A stretch of 64,000 nt of DNA. Origin: Sandaracinaceae bacterium (GTDB lineage Bacteria > Myxococcota_A > Polyangia > Polyangiales > Sandaracinaceae). The notes below the pieces were generated by a model. It did no database searches, had not been told where the DNA came from, and saw nothing but the letters and a program-made list of their open reading frames with translations. The stretch is from positions 49,010-113,009 of the forward strand of contig JAVJQK010000138.1 of assembly GCA_040218145.1 (NCBI GenBank). Reading direction: 5' to 3'. Both the position numbers and the translations under genes were made by a program. Shown piece after piece: positions 59,225-64,000 of this stretch (its first letter is position 1; each line of letters starts with the position of its first letter).

Positions 59225-60948
59225 CGCTTGCCCGCCTTCTCGCCCTGCAGCTCCCTCGCGGACAAGACTCGGTCGACCTGCCGCTTGACCTCGCTGACGA
59301 GCTTCTCGCGGTCGTGGATGCTCTTGCGAAGCACGGCTTGCGCCCTCCCGCGAAAGAACGCGACCTCCTCCTCCGTCAGATCCTTCGCCGTGACCACGAC
59401 GACCGGGATGTCCGCGCCGGCGGGCTCCTCGCGCAGGGCGCCTAGAAACTCGAAGCCGTCCATCTCGGGCATCATCAGGTCCAAGAGGATCACGGACGGC
59501 GCGACCTCTGCGAAGCACGAGAGAGCCTCCCGCCCGTTGGAGGCTTCGCTCACCGACCAGCCGTCGCGCCGGAGCGCTCGCGTCATCAGGGCCCGCGTCG
59601 CCTCCTCATCCTCGACGATGAGAGCACGCTTCGCGTCCGCGGACACCGCGTGTCGACGAACCGTCTCGAGCAGGCGCTCACGCGCGACCGGCTTGACGAG
59701 ATAGTCGGCGGCGCCGAGGGCGAACCCGAAGCCGCGCTCGTCCACGATGGAGAGCAGGACGACGGGGATGTGTTGCAGGTCCCGGTCCTGCTTCAGCTCC
59801 GACAGCACACTCCAGCCGTCCTTCCGTGGCATCAGCACGTCGAGCGTGATCATGACCGGCGCGACGGCTCGTGCGAGAGGTATCGCTTGCGCGGGGTCGG
59901 CCGTCGCGACCACCCGCAAGCCGCTGCCCGACAGGTGACGCGCCATGAGGTCGTGCATCGCCTCGTCGTCGTCGACCACGAGCACGACGGGCTCGCGCGA
60001 CTCGCTCTGAATGGCCTCGCGCGGTGAGGCCGCGACGCGCTGCGGTTCCGCCGACTCCGGGAGCCAGAAGGAGAATCGACTCCCCTCTCCTTCGCGACTG
60101 TGCACCGCGATCTCTCCGCCGAGAAGCTCACAGAACCGCCTCGTCAGAGCCAGCCCGAGCCCCGTCCCACCGAAGCGCCGGGTGGTCGACGCGTCGCCCT
60201 GCGCGAAGGGCGTGAAGATCTGAGTGATCACCTCGGGGGTCATACCGATCCCATCGTCGGCGACCTCGAAGACGAGGCGGCCTATCCCGGCCTGGCGCGT
60301 GACGTGAAGCGAGACATTCCCGTTGCTCGTGAACTTGAACGCGTTGGACAGGAGGTTGAACAGGATCTGCCGCAGCTTCACGACGTCCGTGTGGAGGTCG
60401 CCGACGTCCTCGGAGCAGGTAGCCGTGAACACGTTACCCGATTGCTGCGCGAGAGGGGCGACGGTGTCCGCGATGTCGGCGACCAGCGTCGAGACGCCGA
60501 CGGTCTCGCGGAACAGCCCCATCTTGCCCGCCTCGACCTTGGACAGGTCGAGCACATCGTTGATGAGGGAGAGGAGGTGTCGCCCCGCCTTCTCGACCTT
60601 GCCCACGTCGGCCCGGAGCTGAGCGTCGAGCGCGTCGTTGTCCTCCAGGATCATCTCGCTGTAGCCGATGATGGCGTTGAGCGGAGTGCGGAGCTCGTGG
60701 CTCATGTTCGCGAGGAAGGCGGACTTGGCTCGGTTCGCCGCCACCGCTTCGTCCCGCGCCTTCGCGAGCTGCTCGGTCCGGGCCTCCACGAGCTCATGCA
60801 GGCGCTCGCCGACGTCCGTGAGCCTGCGGTTCGACTCGTAGAGCTCCCTCGTCTTCTCCTCGGCGATTCGCTCGGCCTCTTTGCGTGCGGCTCGCTCCCG
60901 GGCCGCGCGACGCCTCAGCCGCTCCAGCTCGTCTGCGGGCGAGCTCAT
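59221..60948 (-). CDS. Soluble hybrid histidine kinase with two receivers
   Basis: A 575-residue protein: coiled-coil (residues about 5-70), HisKA with His84 (NMSHELRTP), HATPase (ILFNLLSNAFKFT, DDGIGM, GGTGLGLALTRRF), then receiver 1 with Asp370 (ITLDVLMPRKDG) and receiver 2 with Asp490 (ILLDLMMPEMDG). It has no sensor or membrane segment of its own, so it must get its input from a partner; the H-NOX protein encoded directly upstream (ATGA overlap) is the obvious candidate. The downstream single receiver is the likely phosphate acceptor. Confidence 0.95.
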   Translation of the reverse strand: MSSPADELERLRRRAARERAARKEAERIAEEKTRELYESNRRLTDVGERLHELVEARTEQLAKARDEAVAANRAKSAFLANMSHELRTPLNAIIGYSEMILEDNDALDAQLRADVGKVEKAGRHLLSLINDVLDLSKVEAGKMGLFRETVGVSTLVADIADTVAPLAQQSGNVFTATCSEDVGDLHTDVVKLRQILFNLLSNAFKFTSNGNVSLHVTRQAGIGRLVFEVADDGIGMTPEVITQIFTPFAQGDASTTRRFGGTGLGLALTRRFCELLGGEIAVHSREGEGSRFSFWLPESAEPQRVAASPREAIQSESREPVVLVVDDDEAMHDLMARHLSGSGLRVVATADPAQAIPLARAVAPVMITLDVLMPRKDGWSVLSELKQDRDLQHIPVVLLSIVDERGFGFALGAADYLVKPVARERLLETVRRHAVSADAKRALIVEDEEATRALMTRALRRDGWSVSEASNGREALSCFAEVAPSVILLDLMMPEMDGFEFLGALREEPAGADIPVVVVTAKDLTEEEVAFFRGRAQAVLRKSIHDREKLVSEVKRQVDRVLSARELQGEKAGKR

Positions 60949-61505
60949 GACGGAGCGTCGGCGCGCCGCCGCTCGAGTCGGAACCGCACCTCGACACCGC
61001 GACCGCCCGACAGGTCCTCGCGGCTGACCTCGACCTGCTCGTCGAAATGAGTGATGCAGCCCGCGATCAGGCCCGCAGCGAGGTCCGATAGCGCCCGGCT
61101 GGAGCGATACACCATCTCCAGCCGGTCGGGGCTCTCTCGTCGGATGTCGAAGCGTGGCAGCTCCGCGTCGGGGTAGAGCTTCTGGACCTCGGTGTGAATG
61201 ACCTCTTCGAGGGACTCGAGGAAGTCGAGCGCGTTGTGCCTGTCCTCGAAGAAGACGGGATAGAGAGCGTAGAAGCGGGCGAAGAGGTGAACCCCGAACG
61301 AATGGAGCAGAGCAGGAGCCGGCACCCCGGACTCCTTGGAGAGCGCGCCCAGCAGAGCGCCCATCTCTCGGGCGTCATAGGTGCCGATCGAGGTGTAGGC
61401 CCCACCCGATGCGAGCTCGGACTCGTCGATGATCTTCTCGGCCGTCTCGAGCGAAAAGCGGTCCTCGACCATCTCGAGGAACTCCGTGAACACGATGCCC
61501 TTCAT
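60945..61505 (-). CDS. H-NOX (HNOB) heme nitric-oxide/oxygen sensor
   Basis: A 186-residue stand-alone H-NOX. It begins MKGIVFTEFLEMVEDRFS, typical of the family. The proximal heme-ligand His is His104 in ESLEEVIHTEVQKLYPDAEL, followed by conserved PRF (Pro117). The heme-propionate motif Y-x-S-x-R is YRSSR, residues 133-137. The distal pocket has no obvious H-bonding Tyr, which in this family favours NO over O2, but that is inference. It is flanked by and coupled to two histidine kinases (both junctions ATGA), the classic genomic context of bacterial H-NOX signalling. Confidence 0.93.
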   Translation of the reverse strand: MKGIVFTEFLEMVEDRFSLETAEKIIDESELASGGAYTSIGTYDAREMGALLGALSKESGVPAPALLHSFGVHLFARFYALYPVFFEDRHNALDFLESLEEVIHTEVQKLYPDAELPRFDIRRESPDRLEMVYRSSRALSDLAAGLIAGCITHFDEQVEVSREDLSGGRGVEVRFRLERRRADAPS

Positions 61506-62719
61506 CCTGCTTCTCCCAGCGTCTCGGCGAGGGTATCCGACGGCAAGTGAAACCAGAAGGTGCAACCGGCTCGACCCTTGTTGTTGTGAGCTCCGATCAC
61601 GCCGCCGTGCCGCTCTACGATGCGCCGCGCGATGAAGAGCCCGAGCCCCGACGAGCTCTCCCCGCCTGTGGGCCGGGCGCGGAGGCGGCGGTACTTCTGA
61701 AAGAGGAGCTCCTCCTCGTCGACGCCGATCCCGCGCCCCGTATCGATGACTTCGACCCGGACAGCGCATGCAACGCCGCGAGTCTTGACGGTCACTTCAT
61801 CACCACTGCGACCGAACTTGATCGCGTTCCCGATCAAGTTCTCGAGGACCTGACCGATGCGCGACGCGTCGAGGCCCACCGTCTCGATCGACGGATCGAG
61901 AGCTGTGCCGAGGGTGATGGACTTCTTCTCGGCGAGCGGTCTCTGGTTCGCTACGACTCGAGCCACGAGCTCGTTGAGCTGGGTGGGGGCCGCGCAGACC
62001 GGAAGGTCGCCATGCTGTAGTGCGTCCAGGTCGAGAAAGTCATCGATGATCCGCTGCATGTCGCCGCAGCCGCGGTGCAGCTTGCCGAGGACACGCATGT
62101 CGTATTCCCCAAGCGGCCCCTCGAGGGCCGACTCCCGCAAGTGCTGTATCCCCATCGATAGAACCGACAGGGGGTTCTTCAGGTCATGGCTCGCGATGCG
62201 CAGGAACTCGTCCTTGAGCTGAGAGAGGTAGCGGAGCTTCAGGTGGGCCGCGGTCCTCGCGATCAGCACGGGGAAGTCGATCGGCTTCGCGACGTGGTCA
62301 TTGGCCCCCAGCTCCAGGCTCCGACACACGTCCGAGGACTCTCCTCGCGCCGTCACCATGATGATGGGCAGGTCGGCGGCCGAGTATCGCTGACGGAGCT
62401 GGGCCAACACTTCGAGCCCGCTCACCCCCGGCATCATCACATCCAGCAGGACGAGCTGGAACCTCTCCGGCCGCGCCATCTCGAGCGCGCGCTCACCGTC
62501 GGAGGCGCACCGCACGCGAGCGCCGAACCTTTCCAGGCGCCTCTGGAGCAGGTCGCGGTTGTTCTCGTTGTCGTCCACAACGAGCAGGGACGCCCCGTCG
62601 AGCACCTCCGCCCCTGCGCCGGGACCCTCCCGAACGATCGGACGTCCGTCGAGCGTCTCGGTAACCGGACTACCCGCGAATGAGGAGTCCTCCGTATCGG
62701 ACGTCACATCTCTCGCCAT
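61502..62719 (-). CDS. Response-regulator/histidine-kinase protein, first gene of H-NOX operon
   Basis: A 405-residue protein from ATG 62719 (an ATG at 62749 would add 10 residues). The N-terminal receiver has VDDNENNRD, Asp93 (VLLDVMMPG) and a KPIDF Lys. The kinase has His178 (ASHDLKNPLS), N box (VLENLIGNAIKFG), G1 (DTGRGIG) and G2 (GESSSGLGLFIARR). A receiver before a kinase core lets it take phosphate or a signal from another protein and relay it. Its stop overlaps the H-NOX ATG (ATGA). It is presumably the second input or output arm of an H-NOX-controlled phosphorelay. Confidence 0.93.
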   Translation of the reverse strand: MARDVTSDTEDSSFAGSPVTETLDGRPIVREGPGAGAEVLDGASLLVVDDNENNRDLLQRRLERFGARVRCASDGERALEMARPERFQLVLLDVMMPGVSGLEVLAQLRQRYSAADLPIIMVTARGESSDVCRSLELGANDHVAKPIDFPVLIARTAAHLKLRYLSQLKDEFLRIASHDLKNPLSVLSMGIQHLRESALEGPLGEYDMRVLGKLHRGCGDMQRIIDDFLDLDALQHGDLPVCAAPTQLNELVARVVANQRPLAEKKSITLGTALDPSIETVGLDASRIGQVLENLIGNAIKFGRSGDEVTVKTRGVACAVRVEVIDTGRGIGVDEEELLFQKYRRLRARPTGGESSSGLGLFIARRIVERHGGVIGAHNNKGRAGCTFWFHLPSDTLAETLGEAG

Positions 62720-62814
62720 TCGTGCCCCGCTCCACCACTCACTTCCCACGTATGCCAGCCACCAATGGATCGCAAGGGAGGGAGAGAGACCTGCAAAAGA
62801 GGGGGGAGTCCGAA

Positions 62815-62963
62815 AGGGGCCAAGACCCGGAAAGGGGCCAAAGACCCGAAGGGGCCAAAGACCCGAGCTGGCGTGAGACCAAAGACCCGAACCGGGGCCC
62901 GAGCTGGCGTGAGACCAAAAACCCGAACCGGGTCATGTGACAACGAAGGTTGTGGCAACGGTA
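62815..62963. repeat. Minisatellite-like tandem repeats plus REP core, copy G
   Basis: Three units of AAAGGGGCCAAAGACCCG-type sequence (about 62815-62865) are followed by two copies of a roughly 33-base unit GAGCTGGCGTGAGACCAAAG, ACCCGAACCGGGG (62867-62930), and a final AACCCGAACCGGGTCATGTG, ACAACGAAGGTTGTGGCAAC. It lies upstream of the H-NOX operon's first gene and may include its promoter. The repeat unit contains the REP core ACCCGAACCGGGG. Confidence 0.8.
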
Positions 62964-63011
62964 TCCGCGCGCGACCAAAGACCAGAGAGAGACCCAAACC
63001 GGGGCCGGGGA

Positions 63012-63579
63012 CGAGGACGCCGACATCGGGCCGATCACCCTCCGCGCGGGTGATCGCGCCGCGGAGCTCCGAAAGGGATCGCCGGGGTACTCCCCGTTGC
63101 GCCTCGACGAGGCGCTCTGGTCGACGGGGGGAGAGCGGGTGACGGTGGTCTCGGAGGGGCGCGGTGACTTCTCCGCGCTACGTGTCGAGCTGGACGCGCC
63201 TTCGCCAGCCGGCCTCGTCACCCCTGCGGTCCCCACGACCGGGAGGCTCGAGGTTCGCGCCGAAGACCTCTCCATCGAGTGGGAAGGCGGGAGCGTCGGC
63301 GAGGTCTCGATCAAGTTCATCTACACCAACCGCGCTCGTGATGATGTCGAGTCGATCACGTGTCGGTACGCAGGTGCGGCGGGCGCGGGCGTCGTACCCG
63401 CCGCGGTGTTCCAGCGGATCCTCGCCGACGCTTCGGATCCGAGCGCCGTCACCGTGGCGATGGAGACCGTGCAATCGGTGCGGACGCGAATCGACGGGTG
63501 GCCTGCGCCGATCACGGTGAACCTGACCTCCGAGCCGACGTCACGCACCCCGTTCGGCGTGAGCGTTCTACCGGACTGA
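63012..63579 (+). pseudogene. Duplicated C-terminal half of lipoprotein
   Basis: The 568 bases match 57391-57958 with a few substitutions and no indels, from the segment reading EDADIGPITLRAGD to the same TGA. It lacks signal peptide, lipobox and N-terminal domain; the frame before it (RATKDQRETQTGAGD) is repeat-derived, so the product would not be exported. The junction at about 63010 follows an AACCGGGGCCGGGG REP remnant. Confidence 0.85.
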
Positions 63580-63729
63580 GGCGCGAGGCGGCCGGGGCAA
63601 GGCCGAGCCTCGGGGACGATCCTATTCGTTCGTCAAACTCCGGCCCAGCGGCATGGCCAGTCCCTCTCGCCTCTCGGACGCCAGCTCGCCCGGGCGTGGT
63701 ACGGGCTCGACCCATCACGCCGTCGCCGC

Positions 63730-64000
63730 TCACTCGCCGCCGCCGCGCTTCTTCCCGGGCCGACGGAGGCCCAGGGAGCTGAGCAGGCGGCGGTCCTGGA
63801 TCGCGAGGCGGGCGATGCTGCTCCACTCGATGTACCATCGCCAGAGGTGCTGCTCGGCTGCGTCGCGGGTGCCGGGGGCGGCGACGGAGGTGTCGCGCTC
63901 GGGTGGGGCGCCGACCTGGGCGAGCAGATCGCGGGCGTCGGCGATGACCTGGTCGGTCAGGCCGCGGGCGCGGAGGATCGCGCGGGCGCGGTGGCCCTCT
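63730..64000 (-). CDS. C-terminal part of an uncharacterised helical protein
   Basis: Minus-strand frame entering from the window edge: HRARAILRARGLTDQVIADA, RDLLAQVGAPPERDTSVA, HLWRWYIEWSSIARLAIQDR, RLLSSLGLRRPGKK and a stop at 63730. The LWRWYIEWSSIAR...LGL ending is, as I recall it, a recurrent motif in uncharacterised multi-copy myxobacterial proteins. The same end, with one Gly fewer, is present in the chimera at 58123, so this is probably the donor or the intact version. Function unknown. Confidence 0.7.
   Translation of the reverse strand, partial: EGHRARAILRARGLTDQVIADARDLLAQVGAPPERDTSVAAPGTRDAAEQHLWRWYIEWSSIARLAIQDRRLLSSLGLRRPGKKRGGGE

Larger units (their letters stand above)
63012..64000. 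repeat. Direct repeat, copy 2 (about 1 kb, runs off window)
   Basis: Second copy of the repeat that starts at 57391. It includes the duplicated lipoprotein end, the GGGGACGATCCTATTC element (about 63614) and the end of a minus-strand gene that continues beyond the window edge. Together with copy 1 it encloses the H-NOX operon and RAYT remnants. Confidence 0.9.

Overview
The window looks like a chromosomal segment of a GC-rich Myxococcota, most likely Polyangiales/Sandaracinaceae-like. The evidence is indirect: very high G+C at third codon positions, two proteins ending in MYXO-CTERM-type tails, a DUF2330 protein, MopE-like DDDCDG repeats, many lipoproteins with Asp-Ala-Gly-rich linkers behind the lipid-anchor cysteine, and several Ser/Thr kinases, FHA and hybrid histidine kinase proteins. 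I saw no rRNA, tRNA or CRISPR array.

0-36 kb is mostly core-like or lineage-specific surface and signalling genes: a truncated lectin-fold lipoprotein, a PAS-PAS hybrid histidine kinase, an LDL-receptor-A-like lipoprotein, DUF2330, a 1-Cys peroxiredoxin, a 10-repeat Cys-rich lipoprotein, a Ser/Thr kinase, a family I-type lipase, a VOC protein, a nidogen/MopE/MYXO-CTERM protein, an RlmN C-terminal remnant, an Imm33-like protein, beta-propeller proteins, an FHA/membrane pair divergent from a kinase-FGE fusion, and a four-gene envelope operon (34.1 to 30.4 kb) preceded by a GATATC-based inverted repeat. Several intergenic gaps in 12-24 kb hold palindromic elements bounded by GGGGACGCT...AGCGTCCCC.

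36-50 kb is an accessory, probably defence-related, island. A translationally coupled trio encodes a DUF1232-like protein, an SNF2-type helicase and a 1631-residue adenine-methyltransferase-like protein. It is followed by a WYL regulator, a small Ser/Thr kinase, a 49-residue Cys-containing protein, a RES-like protein and a DUF2971 gene interrupted by one in-frame TGA. Base composition and codon use change abruptly inside the methyltransferase at about 43.85 kb and stay atypical to about 50.15 kb, which suggests a swapped specificity domain plus newly acquired cargo.

50-64 kb is a mosaic of a Y1/RAYT transposase, its degenerate copies, and at least nine dispersed REP-like hairpin elements (core like GACCCGAACCGGGG-CTGTGACAAGGCCGGTT) between secreted or lipoprotein genes. 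A four-gene, ATGA-coupled operon (REC-histidine kinase, H-NOX, hybrid kinase with two receivers, receiver) lies between two direct repeats of about 1 kb. These repeats duplicate the C-terminal half of a lipoprotein and the end of an oppositely oriented gene. One duplication boundary falls exactly at a REP-like element.

The most notable candidates for follow-up are the DUF1232-SNF2-methyltransferase locus with its mosaic methyltransferase and kinase/small-protein/RES cargo, the H-NOX phosphorelay cassette flanked by direct repeats, and the multi-family palindromic repeat system.
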